Positions 1 through 11,083 are shown, counted from the stretch's first letter. The stretch: DNA of 64,000 bases from Hyparrhenia diplandra (GCA_015847255.1 JADLZK010006520.1:310001-374000), one strand, 5' to 3'. Notes: generated by a model from the letters alone, not told the origin. Numbers and translations: made by a program.

Positions 1-495
1 ATAGAGGTTGATGGTTCCCTTGACTAGGTAGTAGATGACGTTGTAGATGATTACCGCATAGGGATACCTGAACTTGGAAGGCATTTCCTGAATGGTCTCT
101 GCCTCCAGTCTCGCCAGAGTCAGGATGACCACCCACTTGCCGGTCACCCAATACTTGATGAACAGTCTGGCAAACTGAAGAAACTTCACCTTGATCCACA
201 ATCTCCATTTCTGTACTATCTTGCGATTCAGCTGCCTCTCCAGTCTTTCTTGCATTGCATTGAGAAAATTATAGGGCTTGTCTAAGAGAGCTAGACAGAG
301 TGTCTCCCAAATGCAGCCCACTATCACTGTCCTCCATTTTTGTACTTTCTTGCGATTCAGCTGCCTCTCTAGTCTTTCTTGCATTGCATTGAGAAAATTG
401 TAGGGCTTGTCTAAGAGAGCTAGACAGAGCGTCTCCCAGATGCAGCCCACTATCACTGTCACCAGACCTTGAAACATTTGAGTTGCAAGAAACAT
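1..495 (-). CDS. Unrecognised partial protein, open at window edge
   Basis: An uninterrupted minus-strand frame runs from an ATG at 493-495 to base 1 with no stop, so the C-terminus lies outside the window. Another in-frame ATG at 517-519 is possible, and so is one at 475-477, so the start is uncertain. The product is rich in Leu, Val, Ile and Trp with basic stretches; a segment such as KYWVTGKWVVILTLARLE looks like a hydrophobic/amphipathic region. The N-terminal part consists of a 43-residue unit present twice in tandem (each with the core GCIWETLCLALLDKPYNF). I do not recognise the family. It may be a transposon-encoded protein or a chance-open remnant, but two in-frame duplicated units kept open argue for recent coding history. 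Confidence 0.4.
   Translation of the reverse strand, partial: MFLATQMFQGLVTVIVGCIWETLCLALLDKPYNFLNAMQERLERQLNRKKVQKWRTVIVGCIWETLCLALLDKPYNFLNAMQERLERQLNRKIVQKWRLWIKVKFLQFARLFIKYWVTGKWVVILTLARLEAETIQEMPSKFRYPYAVIIYNVIYYLVKGTINLY
203..460. repeat. 129-bp in-frame tandem duplication
   Basis: Units 203-331 and 332-460 are near-identical, differing at scattered single bases (for example ATAGGG versus GTAGGG after GAGAAAATT). The period of 129 bp is exactly 43 codons, so the overlapping minus-strand frame stays open through both units. Confidence 0.9.
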
Positions 496-1610
496 TTTTA
501 TACACTCTATCACATGCATTGACACATAAATTGAAGCTCTGACGGATTTAACAAGTTGATAAAGGGCATTACAGATGCCTCCTTAGCGGGTAAAACCCGT
601 CGACCTGTTGCTATTTTGAAGCGCAGGCCAGCAGACGGTCAACATATGTTTTGAAGTTTTTTTAAGAGCTAATAGTAATGTCCGTACATTGCAACGGGAC
701 AAATAATTAAAACCACAAGAACTAAAAGTTTAAACATATGTTGTACTCTTACGGACTGTCACAATCTAAAGGCGACAAGGCCCAAGGGGCCCTAGGAGGA
801 CGTTGCGCGCACCAAGGAGAGGCGCCTGCCATCCGCCGTCTTCGTCATCATCCCTATCCCGTCAAAATGATGCACCCTGTCAATTTGTTTCACAGTGTTT
901 TTGTTACCCAACAGCTTGCTGCAACATAATGGACCTACAAAACACTCAAGGCAAATAACCAAAAAGATTGAAAATAAAAAACACTCACAAGAGGATCACA
1001 AAGGTAGTAGGAAAGGCATGCCCATTGTCATTTCCAAATTACATAATAGAGGACATTGTCATTGTCATTACATCTACAAAATTACTAGTTCAAGGACATT
1101 GCCATTGTCTAAACTGGTGGCAAATACATCAGTCTCCGAGTCTTATCCGCTAAGAACTATATTACATTACATTAGTCCGCGAAGTAGTAGAAATACATAC
1201 TACATAATACTAATACTACATAATACTACTAATGTATCTCACATTCCTAGCCATGCATGTCGAACCCCACGAGACCCCAAATAGGAAAAAAAAACAATGA
1301 CACTAATTTATGTTCCAAAAGACTTCATATTTGCCAACACTTGCGGGTGAAGTTCCTTTAACTCTCTGTTCCTCTTTCGCCACTATCTCCCCGTAGAAGG
1401 TTCACCGAGCAAGATCCCTATTCAATATTTCAACTTCATTTCAAGCTTCAATAGCATGTTCCTTGCAAATTCAGTGTGTTGCGAATCCATCCATTTTACA
1501 TACCCATATTGGCGAGAAATGTAGTCATACCATCTAGAAGTTTGAAGGCAAAAAGATTCAAACTCTCTAAGCACTCATCCCCTTCTTGTGCGCCCAACTC
1601 TTTATCTAGC
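496..1610. other. Gene-poor stretch
   Basis: No convincing gene. At about 674-696 there is a decayed hairpin-like motif (GTCCGTACATTGCAACGGGAC) resembling the hairpin near grass Helitron 3' ends, but no CTAG terminus follows. Positions 1170-1240 are low-complexity TAC/ATA-rich sequence. The remainder is unassigned. Confidence 0.5.
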
Positions 1611-1617
1611 GAGGACA

Positions 1618-2668
1618 TTTTTTTTTTGCGAAAAGGGGATTATATTAAGCACACATCACAGTACATCCCACGAGTTTACAGAAACACCACCGGAACTCTT
1701 TGGAAAGTACAAAGGAGAACCCCACAAGAGAGAGCTCCAACTTGAAGCTTTCGCCATTGCCGTAAACCCGAGAGCGCAGCGCATCCACCTTCCTCCTCGT
1801 GAGACAGGTCCAAGCCTTGATCTGCCGCAACATCCGCGCCGAATCTCCTCCAAGACGCATCGTGGTCGTTGAAAGAACATCGACCACCGTCACACGAAGA
1901 AAAGCAGTCTGCGGTCGCCGGCTAAGCCGCCGCCGAAGCGGATGCATAGTCCGCCGCCGGTGAAACCCAACAACGCAGATGGGAACACATCCCCAAGGAC
2001 TCGCATCTCCTCCTCCTCGCAGAAAGGAAGAACAAAATCCATCTTTCACAAAGATGGAAGTTGAACCTCTTGCTGTCGTCGGCCATGGAGTCGGGGAAGC
2101 CGCCTCGGATGATGGAGAAAGTCCGTCGGCTCGACAGCCTTCATCCTCACATCCAAGCCGTCGCTCGCCGGAGACGAAGCAGCAGAGGAAAGAGAATCTC
2201 ACAATCCCAGAAGAGAAGACTATGTCGCCGCCGCCGGAGAAGATCCTCTCGCCGGAAAGGAGAAACAGATGGCTAGGCGGCCGCTGGATCGACGCCACCG
2301 AGCCTACCTTTATTCGACGGCGAAGTGGCCACGACCGCCACCCCCGGACACCCCACGACCGCCGACGCCAAAGCTCCCAAAGACCCGCTATCACCGACCG
2401 GAGACAAGGAAGCCCGAGCTAGGACGACACACCAAGATCCTCGCCGTCAACAAAGCGACGACGTGAGGAAGACAAACCCTAACCCTAACCTACTTAAGCA
2501 TAAGAAAGAAGGGTCGGATATATACACCAAGATAGCGATTCCCAGCCTCCCGCACACCTCTCGACCCGACCGCCGGGAGGCGAGGGGGAGACAAATGAAT
2601 CGCCGCCGGACGAAATCGCCTTCGAGTCGCCCCTTGTTGCTCTCTCTCTGTACTGTAGAAGGGAATGG
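1618..2668 (-). mobile_element. Retroposon-like GC-rich block with poly(A) tail
   Basis: Read on the minus strand this is a GC-rich, coding-like block ending in AT-rich sequence and then a 10-base A run (T run 1618-1627 on the plus strand), as expected for the 3' end of a non-LTR retroposon. The 7-mer GAGGACA lies directly at both edges (1611-1617 and 2669-2675), a plausible imperfect target duplication. A 249-codon minus frame covers 1645-2394 but shows only Arg/Gly/Ser-rich low-complexity protein and no reverse transcriptase motif, so I do not call it a gene. A telobox-like AAACCCTAACCCTAACC lies at 2474-2490. It could instead be a retroposed host transcript. Confidence 0.4.
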
Positions 2669-2760
2669 GAGGACAGTTAAATGAGCATCATGTTTATATG
2701 TTTTTCATTTATGCAGTGGCAAGACAATCTAGTATGTGTAATAACATAATTTCTTACCTT

Positions 2761-4110
2761 ATTTTTCCTATATCATCCAATCTGAAAAAAGCCCCTGTCA
2801 CATTAAAAAAGCATAAAACAACTGTATATAAGTAATTTGTAATACTAATCAAACTCAAAATGTATCATTATATATGTTGTACTCTTGTGTTGATTATAGT
2901 TGTTTATTTATGCTAAAGAAATAAACAAAGAAGTAGATACAAGAAAACAGTGTTACAGTGTTGTGAAATATACTACGTGGGAAATAAAGGACAACACTTA
3001 AACAGAAGTAGTATATTTTTTTGTCCACCTACCGAGTCTAGTAGCACGGAATAAATTACAAAACAAAAATAAGATTAGAATTTTGTGCGAATGCTTAATT
3101 TGGAGCTAAGTAGCTGCTGCAGTCCTCTATATCTCAACTGAAACGACGATAGCTTTTAAACTTGACTACAGTTTAAAAGAAGTTAAAGCTTGTTTAATCA
3201 ACACACACTACCAAGCTAAGAATGACGACTTTACTTCTTTTGTGACATGTTTGGTGTTCATACGAGTCTGTTAACCATGCGATGCTGAGTCTCGCTCAAT
3301 TGGCGATTACCGATTAGTAATGATTAATTAAAAGATCTTTTCTACCATGCCAAAGAAAGAAGACTAGCTAGGGGCAGACGATGAAACAACACCGACCAGC
3401 AGACTACATTCGGACGTACCACTGCATTGCTTGAGACGCCGGGGGCGTGGCTATTCACCGCCAGCTAGCCTCTTCTTCCTCATCTCACCTTTCTTGGTAG
3501 CTAGGGGAGAAAAAGGAGTGATGATCCAATTAAAAACAACGAGCTCCGTGACCCGTGAGAGGGTCCTGAGCTTTTCGCCCTTGGCATCGAGACGAGTCGA
3601 CGCTGCGCGATTCCATGAATTTGACCGGGACGGTGGAGACAGACACTGGGATGAGCAGTGACAGGACTGGGCAGCAGTTGGCTCATGCACGCACAGCCTC
3701 GCGGCGCTGTCACAGCCCGCGTGCGGACAAAGCTGCTGCCACAGCTTGGTCAGGCAACTACGGTGAGTGGCGTGGCGGACGCACGCGGATGCGCCACGAC
3801 GCTGCGGGACGGCTCCACCACGACGATGAGCCTGTTCGGCTGGCTGTCTGACTGATGGCCGATCTTTATGAGAGAAATCTTGGGCGTACGATCTTTGTTA
3901 GAGAAAATACTACACCGATAAGCCGAGCGAACAGCGAACAGGGCGGATGTCGAGAGCAGGGCTGCAGTCATCACAAGTTCAGCACCAGGACGCATGCTGC
4001 TCACAGCATGGCGACAATGACGCGACATCACGCCGGCGGGCTCTCCCATGCCGAGATGGTGGCGGCCGGACCCAGGGCTGTTGGCGATGAGAAGAGCCAC
4101 CTCTACAGCT
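2761..4110 (+). repeat. Segmental duplication, copy 1
   Basis: This interval is matched, in the same orientation and order, by 5194-7825. Shared landmarks include TTTTTCCTATA followed by CATCCAATCTGA, the phrase TGCCAAAGAAAGAAGACTA, GTACCACTGCATT and, near the end, GGTGGCGGCCGGACCCAG. Copy 1 lacks the two insertions of copy 2 and so serves as an empty-site reference. GC-rich frames in both copies are not conserved as protein, so no gene is called. Confidence 0.8.
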
Positions 4111-5193
4111 ACTCCGTACGCAGCTCCTGCTCAGTGCAGCAGGTCTCCTGGGGGCCGGCAAGCCTAGCTAGCCCAGCTGGTACACAGACATGTTACAGTC
4201 ACGTTAGTGCACCGTCCTCTGAGGCTGTGACAAAGAGCGCCCAAGCACACAGCATCTTAAGATGGATCACGCTTTTGATTTGTGCATGCAGTAGTATCGT
4301 TCGCATACATGTACTCCCTCCGTCCGTTACTGTGAAAAAAATCTCGTACCCGGTCGAGTCCGAATTTTTTTCATTTATCGTCCGAAAGGAAGTAGAATTT
4401 CAAAAACACAATCAACGATCAATACCATGAAAATAAGAGTCTAAAGTGTTAATAATAGAACTCATGCTTTAATAGAGAAAGCCTGATCTATATCTATATC
4501 TCATAAAGGTTGTCTATCTAAGAATTTCCATAAAGTATAATTATTTGGTATTTACAACAAAGCTTGGAAGCCAAATCCAAAGCAACTCACGACCCTCTCT
4601 AAGAATAAGAATCATATCGAACATCGCTTTAAAGAAATTAAAGACGATGCCTTTGGTACTTTTCTCCTCTCCATTCCGGTGCATCAAACGGTGCAAATGC
4701 AATAGCCTTCCACCGGGTCGCAATTATCCTTCGTGTCCGATTGTGCCGAAAAGTACTCTGACAAAAAGTAGTTAACAAACAAAAGCTTTATTAGCTAGCT
4801 TGTGAGAATCGTCGACAAATTCATAGCAGTAATAGTAACTTGCGTTTTCTCTCTTCTATGAGTCAGGAATGGGTGGCAACTCGCGTTGGATGAGTATGTT
4901 ATATGAGATTATAATAATTATAATTATATTGCCACATCTTCTTAACCTACCTAAAGGTAGATTGTATATATAGGAGAAGATATGCAGTGGAGAAAGCAGT
5001 TCATTGCCTCAATCTTCAGACATCCAGTCCGTGCTCAGCTCAGCCAACGCTGAGTCTGAACCGTGTGTGTGCTGTGTGTGTGAGGGGAGGCAGGGAAGTG
5101 AGCTCCTGCTCATCTTCTTCCCTGGTGCAGGGGAGGAGAGGGAGTAGAGAGGTGAGGTGCTCACCTCGGTGTTGCTGATTGTAGGGATCAACA
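4111..5193. other. Spacer between duplicated segments
   Basis: No gene recognised. A Stowaway-like terminus (TA followed by CTCCCTCCGTCCG) lies at 4312-4326 but I find no matching right end, so it is a truncated MITE at best. A TG-rich tract lies near 5064-5082. Confidence 0.5.
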
Positions 5194-5942
5194 ATTTTTC
5201 CTATACCATCCAATCTGATCAATGCCTCCTGTGATATTAAAAAAATCATAAAACAATTATATATGTAATTCGTAATACTAATAAATCTCAAAACGTACCA
5301 TTATATATGTCGTACTTTTTATGGTGGTTATAGTTGTTTATTTATGCTAAAGAAATAAACAGAGTAGATACATGTATACAACAGATTGGTCTTGTGAGAG
5401 ATAATGTTTACTTCTTTTTGCGACATGTTTGGTGGTTCATGCACTGCATAGCGCTGGTAAACAAATACACACACATATGAATAAGAGACCTGTTAACCAA
5501 GCGATGCGAGTCTCGCATGGCGATTAGTCATGATTAATTAAAAAAATCTTTTCTGGCATGCCAAAGAAAGAAGACTAAGCCACGGTAGATGAAACAACAC
5601 AGATCGACGTACCACTGCATTCCTTAAGACGCTGAGGGCTTGGCTGTTCGCCGTCAACTAGCTTCTTCTTCTTCCTCCTCATCTCACCGTTCTTCAGTCT
5701 CCAAAAGGTTGCTAGGGGGAGAGAGAGGAGAGAGTGATGTTGAAATTAAAGGAGCCGAGACGCAGAGGTAGTCTGCAGGTAGTAGCTTTATAGAGACTGC
5801 ACCGACCGGCTCTGGCTGGCATGGCCCTCAGAGTCTCCGGCTCCCGTGACTCGTTTGCAGCCCGCCCACGGTTTCGTGGAAACCAGCCATGCTCACGAAA
5901 CCAGCCATGCTAATCATCATATCAGTAGAAGAGAGAGGCGTA

Positions 5943-6186
5943 CTCCTCCGTCCCACCGAGAGTTTGTCACCCCGGATTTCGTCGCGCCATCTTATTCGAT
6001 CTTCGCCTTATTCAAATTTTTTGCACAAATATAATTTATTTTGTTTACGACTTATTTTATCAATAAAGATACTTGAATATTGATTAATTATTTTATAATT
6101 TATATAAATATTTTGAATAAACGGATGGTCAAACATCAAACAGTTCTCAAAAGTAAAAAACGACGAACTCTATGGGACAGAGTGAG
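5943..6186. mobile_element. Stowaway-like MITE
   Basis: A 244-bp AT-rich element starting CTCCTCCGTCCCA and ending TGGGACAGAGTGAG, flanked by TA at 5941-5942 and 6187-6188. The interior carries the shared core TTATTCAAATTTTTTGCACA and TCAATAAAGATACTTGAATA, found inverted or diverged at 31632-31815 and 44666-44856. It lacks coding capacity, as usual for Tc1/mariner-derived Stowaway MITEs. Confidence 0.8.
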
Positions 6187-6351
6187 TAGTAGGAACGCGG
6201 AATCTGCTTTGCTTGCTCTTCCCTTGTCCTTGCACCCTGTCGTGGGGTGATGCTGCTTGCTTTTGCACCGTGACAGCCAGCAGCCCGGTGGTAAAAGCGA
6301 GTGGCGTGAGCTCGTCTGTTTCGCCCTAGTAAGTTGGCATCGAGACGCTGC

Positions 6352-7306
6352 CCGTGTGTTTGGATTGCGGGTTGACGTGGGTTGGTGCGGGTCGGACCCG
6401 GATGAACCCGTGTTTGGTTGAAAACGTAGTGGGTTGGGTTCATCCCACGAAGGGAATATTCTCCTCGGATGCGGGTTCGTGGGGTTCGCCAAAAACTTGC
6501 GGACCATCTCGACCCACACGCACGGCGTCGTTGGTCCGTCATCTTCTCCTCCCTTGGCGCGCATCCCGCCCCCGGGCTTGGCTCCTCCAAATGGGCGGGC
6601 GCCGGGGCGGCCGCGGCCTCCCATCCCCGGCGTCCATGGGCGGCGCGGTCTCCGCCACGGCGCAGGCGTGGCTCCTCCGCCCACCGGCGGGCGCTGGGCG
6701 TCGATCCACGGCGCCCGCAGACGGCCGCGGCATCCCGCACGGCGCGGGCGTCCCGTTCGTGGGGCGTGCTTCGCTCGCCAGCGGAGGACGAGCCGGCCGA
6801 GGCGACGCGGCGCTGAGGGGTGGGAAGCCTGGGGCTGGCGCCGGGCGGCCCTCGCGAGGGCGCCGCGGCGCCCCGCCCTCCGCTCGCTCCGAGGCTCGGG
6901 GCGGATGCGGTGGCCGCCGCGCCTGTAGGCGGGCAGGCGGAGGGACGCGGTGGCTCACCGGGCCTGTCTTATTTGTCGGAGAGGTGGCCGCCATGGCCGC
7001 TTGCTGGGGGGCCGACGAGCCGCGTGGCTGTGGCTCAGCCGTCGGGCGCACGGGAGCAGAGGAAGAAGAAGATAAGGGAAAAAAAGAAAAAGAAAAGAAG
7101 TGGATGACAGGTGGGGCCCACTAACTGTATCGCTAACGGTGTTAAAATGGCATCTGTTTCATCCCTCTTCGTCCCTCCAACCAAACAGTAGAAAACTAGA
7201 TTGAATTCATCCCTCAGAACCAAACACGGAGATGAGTTCACTCCATTTCCGTAAAACCTGGGTCGGACCCAACCCAACCCAGGAAGTCCCCAAACCAAAC
7301 ACACCC
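6352..7306. mobile_element. 955-bp TIR element, PIF/Harbinger-like, non-autonomous
   Basis: Terminal inverted repeats CCGTGTGTTTGG and CCAAACACACCC bound the element, with GGGTTGGGTT-type subterminal repeats and GGTCGGACCC present in opposite orientation near both ends. A TGC trinucleotide flanks both sides (6349-6351 and 7307-7309), and the paralogous segment at about 3605-3618 has a single copy, so it is a true insertion. The right TIR (GGGTGTGTTTGG in reverse complement) matches the left end of the Harbinger-like element at 9445, suggesting that family supplied the transposase (inference). The interior, roughly 6540-7050, is extremely GC-rich and open in several frames on both strands; it may be captured exon sequence, but no domain is recognisable. 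Confidence 0.75.
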
Positions 7307-7320
7307 TGCGTGATTCCACT

Positions 7321-7426
7321 GGGACGAGCAGTGACACAGGCGCCGGGACGAGCAGTGACACAGGCGCCGGGACGAGCCGGGACGAGCAGTGACACAGGCG
7401 CCGGGACGAGCAGTGACACAGGCGCC
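7321..7426. repeat. 24-bp minisatellite, four copies
   Basis: The unit GGGACGAGCAGTGACACAGG plus CGCC occurs at 7321-7344, 7345-7368, 7379-7402 and 7403-7426, with a 10-base partial unit between copies two and three. The corresponding place in duplication copy 1 has only one related unit, so expansion followed the duplication. Confidence 0.9.
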
Positions 7427-7825
7427 AGCCGGCGCGCGGCGATGTCACAGACCGGCGCGGCGCGGCCTGGCTCGCTCGAATGCTCGATCGAAGCGCGCAC
7501 CCAAGCAGCGACAGCGACACAGCTGCTGCCATGGCTGTCAGGAAACCATTGCACTGCCCAACTCGCCCCATACACCGTAGGCTGCTCCCGACGCACGCTG
7601 AACCTCCACAACGCCGCGGGACGCGTGCGCTAGCACGACGATGTCGAGCAGGCCTGCAGTCACCAGCAATCCAGCAGCAGCGGCGATGTGATGGTTCGGT
7701 GAGGCGCGGCTGCGACTCTGAGCACTGGCGACAAGAGGCGGGTAATGTCGAGATGGTGATGGTGGCGGCCGGACCCAGAGTCTGTGGGCGATGACAAGGG
7801 CCACCAGCTACACACAGCTACACGT

Positions 7826-8551
7826 CGATCGCTACCAACTGCGTTGCTGCCGCTTTGCGATGGTGACCAATGACACGAAGGGAACAAAAAAACCAACGAC
7901 AGTTAAAATCCGGGGCAGAAGCGCGAGGGTTAGAGAGATCAAAGTTGAGATACACACAGCAAGTATTTTTCGAGCTACCACTGATGTTATAAAGGTCAAC
8001 AGCTGGGGATGTAGATGGGTTCGTCACATACAAAATAGTGATGAGGCAAAGGGAGTTGCGAATAAATAGAGCCTTTATGAGGAGTAGAGGAACTGATTCA
8101 ACCTGAATAGAAACTTAGCTGCATAGTCATAAGTGATAGACTTAAGGGGAGTACGTCCTTACATCCTCATACATAAGTTTGTAGATCACAATGAGATAGG
8201 AGGTCTGATAATAATATATCTTGCACTGATGGAGTTCATAGAGGGGTGATGCTAGCAAGTAATAGTCAGTTGTACGTACAATAGTTCGAAGGAACTCTGA
8301 TACACGCTTAACACCTCTAATATATTTACCTGCTGACTGGTGCTCCAGGCCATCAGAAGAACTCAAAGGACCACTGACTAGCCGGTGCATACCGCACACC
8401 TCCAGCTAGTCCAAGGATTTGCACCAGATATCTTACAAACCTTTGCAGAGATCATACTCAAATCACACTCTAGGATTGCACCTGGCAACCCCGCTGTATA
8501 GGATGGAAACGTCACTTTCTGTTCAACCAAGTGCATGGCTAAGCAAACCCA
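7826..8551. other. Unassigned intergenic sequence
   Basis: No coding, RNA or mobile-element signature recognised on either strand; composition is moderate and open frames are short. Confidence 0.4.
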
Positions 8552-8790
8552 CACTAGTAGAAAAATGGCTTGTTTTCCCAGGCCTTAGTTGGCTTATTTA
8601 CCAGAAGTCAAACCGGGACTACGGTACCGGGACTAGAAGTGGAGGCCTCAATGAGACCGGGACTAAAGATAGACCTTTAGTCTCGGTTCCTCCTAACAAC
8701 CGGGACTAGTTGGGGTCCCAGGCTTGCCACGTTCGTAGACCCACCAACCGAGAACCCACCAACCGAGACTAAAGGCTCCAGCTTTTTATT
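8552..8790. mobile_element. CACTA-type element, left terminal part
   Basis: Begins CACTAGTAGAAAAATGGC, a typical grass CACTA terminus, followed by dense subterminal motifs ACCGGGACTA and its inverted form TTTAGTC(T/C)CGGTT. I find no matching right terminus nearby, so this is a truncated element or one end of a longer, disrupted copy. It belongs to a different family from the giant CACTA at 23512-61389, whose terminus is CACTATGTAAAAA. Confidence 0.7.
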
Positions 8791-9444
8791 TTTTTATTTT
8801 ATTTTATTTCATGATTTGTTTTGGTTTTAAATTAGGTTTTTCAAATACGATTATACGCTGCAAATGATGTATGCATACTGCCGATTTTCACATGCACAAA
8901 ACCCTGCATATGTGAACACACAAATAGGAGCGTGTGACCAGAAAAAAACTTCTAAAACCATGTGCCCAAGCCACCTTAACAAAAAGCCACATACCACCTC
9001 ACAATCTGTGGCCTCAAATCCAAAATATGGCCTGATCCAGCCTCATGTCCTTGATTCACATCTAAACAATCGCCCTGTGGGCCACACAAAAAAATCGCAT
9101 ATTTAGCATTCAGTTCTACAGGCTCAACACATGCAGCAGCACGCACTCCACCCCCCAACCCCAATCCCATAAATAAGTATACATAATACATCCCATACCA
9201 AAAAAGCACGATGAATACTCACGAAGTACCATGATCCTTTCGAGTCGATAAAAAACCTCCACCTTGGCCCATGTTCTGAAGATGCACCTTGTCATGAAGC
9301 TTCTTGAATAACGTATTAAGAGCTGCCATAATGTTCCACGTGTAGGGTGCTCCCAAAACAAAATGGCTGATGCTTGCCTCTTCTCTCAGATCAACTGGGC
9401 TCCCAAAATGTACCCATATCCTTCATACCATTAACATGCTTTTT
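8791..9444. other. AT-rich sequence, possibly CACTA interior
   Basis: An A/T-rich tract (8783-8820) is followed by sequence without recognisable genes. It may be the interior of the truncated CACTA element on its left. Confidence 0.3.
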
Positions 9445-9656
9445 GGGTGTGTTTGGTTGCAAGAATGTTTGTGTTGCACAGGCTTGGATGGGCCGACATT
9501 TGGGTGTTTAGGTTGAGTTTGGCCCGTCCTAGCATGCCCCGGCCTGGCCCCGCCAGACGCTAGATAGCATCGGCCCAAATGGAATTGCAGTGGTTGGCAA
9601 TTCCATCGTGGCTCGGGCTGGTTCTCGTGGGTCCGGATGCTTGTGTTTGGCCGCCG

Positions 9657-9664
9657 TATATAAG
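9657..9664 (+). promoter_or_regulatory. TATA box of the Harbinger-like transposase gene
   Basis: TATATAAG lies in a GC-rich setting upstream of a leader and a probable 5' UTR intron, with the coding start at 10259. Spacing is consistent with a plant core promoter. Confidence 0.5.
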
Positions 9665-10258
9665 CGTGGCACTCACCACCCCCGGCTAGGGTTAGCCTGT
9701 CTTGTTCCTCCTCACCGCCGAGCCGCTTCCCCCCTCTCCCCTCGCCCTCACCCGTTCCCTTCTTCCTCCGTCGTTTCCTCCTCCTCGTGCCCGTCGCCGC
9801 CGCCGACGGTGGTGCTCCTGAGATCCCGGTAAGGCCCAAGGTCACCGGTACGAGCCGCGCTCCCTCCCCCTCCTCTCTAGCCTTTCTTCTCCCCCCGCGG
9901 TTTATGTCAATTTCGTGGTCCAGCAAGATCGTTATTCGGATTGGATCTTGTTGCTGAGTAGTAGGGTTTCTGGTCTATGATGATTGAGGATATGGGAGGC
10001 GCACCACTCGGTGACGCAGCCGGTCCATATGCAATGCTAGGGTTTGATTACTACTGCTGCTAGGGTTCCGTTAATTTGTAGCCCCAGATTTAGTTGTTCA
10101 AGTCCTCGTCTTTTCCGATCCGGGAGGCGCACCATGTGGTGACCTTGGCCGGGCCGATGTGCACCGCTATGGTCCGTTGATTATTGCTCATTCTAGTTTG
10201 GTTGTTCAAGTACTGTTCTTTCTTTCTTCTGATTCCTGTTACATTTGTCTATAGCACC

Positions 10259-11073
10259 ATGGTTCGTTCAACTAGGCGTCAACAGCTTATTGCTAGGGGA
10301 GCAACATTGGTTGCAGTCTTGAGTGCTTGGCTATTTGCTAGATTTAGGAGGCAGGCTTCCTCTAGGCAAGGGATCACCTATGGACCCATGAGTACAAAAG
10401 AGGTTGAGAGGAACAACAACCTTAGGTTCATTTACCACAATGATGACAGTCGCTGTGTTGAGCTGCTTAGGATGAGGAAAGAACTCTTCTTCCAGCTTTG
10501 CAATCTGTTCAAGGATAGAGGCCTACTAAGACCAAGCATCCACATGGTTGTAGAAGAACAGGTTGCCATGTTCCTGATGGTTGTTGGTCATAACCAGAGA
10601 TTCGTGGTACCGACTCCTCGTGTTCAAGAGGTCCCTGGAAACCATTAGCAGGTATTTCTAGGAGGTGTTGTATGCAGTTGGTGAACTTAGGGATGAAATG
10701 ATTCGGCCACCCACTAATGAAGTGCCACCCAAAATTAACAACAGTAGGAGGTGGAACCCATTCTTCAAGGTTGGAGTTGTTTTACTCTAGTCTTTTTTGT
10801 TTTGCCATTTGGGAGTCCCATTTTGGTTAATGCTTACTTCTGTTTTAAGACCGTGTAGGGGCTATTGATGGGACTCACATTCTTGCAAGAGTTCCTGAGA
10901 GGTACAGAGGTGCCTTCATGGGGAGGAAACATGCCACCACACAAAATGTGCTTGCTGCAGTGGATTTTGATTTGAGGTTCACTTATGTCTTGGCTGGTTG
11001 GGAGGGGTCTACTCATGATGCTAGGATACTAGGAGATGCTCTGGACAAGGAGGATGGTCTTAGAGTCCCACCA
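10259..11073 (+). pseudogene. PIF/Harbinger transposase (HARBI1-like nuclease), broken
   Basis: The start ATG at 10259 has a good context (CACCATGG). The first 130 codons resemble plant HARBI1-like transposases, with the characteristic VEEQVAMFLMVVGHNQRF stretch; a frameshift near 10610 then leads to a stop at 10646-10648. The reading resumes in another frame (EVLYAVGELRDEMIRPPTNE) but a TAG interrupts it. A putative intron, 10770-10849, separates this from the DDE core: DRVGAIDGTH (first Asp) and GWEGSTHDARILGDAL (second Asp). The third acidic residue and the C-terminus are absent. In this family the enzyme cuts and pastes the element together with a Myb-like partner protein; no partner gene is seen. 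Function is lost here. Confidence 0.8.
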
Positions 11074-11083
11074 GTTAGACCCA

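Larger units (their letters stand above)
5194..7825 (+). repeat. Segmental duplication, copy 2 (interrupted)
   Basis: Direct-orientation partner of 2761-4110. Removing the MITE at 5943-6186 and the 955-bp element at 6352-7306 leaves about 1.43 kb, close to the 1.35 kb of copy 1. The phrase GGCATCGAGACG is followed in copy 1 by GCTGCGCGATTCCA and in copy 2 by GCTGC, the insertion, then TGCGTGATTCCA. Copy 2 has also gained a 24-bp minisatellite at 7321-7426. Confidence 0.8.
9445..11073 (+). mobile_element. PIF/Harbinger-like element, right end lost
   Basis: The left end GGGTGTGTTTGGTTGC (from 9445) has the same TIR sequence as the 955-bp element at 6352-7306. It is followed by a TATA promoter, a GC-rich leader with a probable 5' UTR intron (donor near 9829, acceptor near 10254) and a transposase reading frame. 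Homology to the transposase stops at about 11073, where another domain begins, and no right TIR was found, so the copy is truncated and non-functional. Confidence 0.6.

Noticed and set aside
674..696. Possible Helitron 3' hairpin
   Set aside because: The hairpin-like motif is present but the CTAG terminus is not, so the end cannot be confirmed.
1645..2394. 249-codon minus-strand open frame
   Set aside because: Low-complexity Arg/Gly/Ser-rich product inside the retroposon-like block, with plus-strand frames equally open.
2474..2490. Telomere-like AAACCCTAACCCTAACC
   Set aside because: Too short for an interstitial telomere; more likely a telobox or chance motif.
4312..4326. Complete Stowaway MITE
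   Set aside because: Only the left terminus with TA is visible; no inverted partner within a MITE-sized distance.
6354..7124. 256-codon plus-strand open frame
   Set aside because: It starts at the TIR of the 955-bp element, is one of several overlapping frames on both strands, and its openness follows from extreme GC content; no domain is visible.
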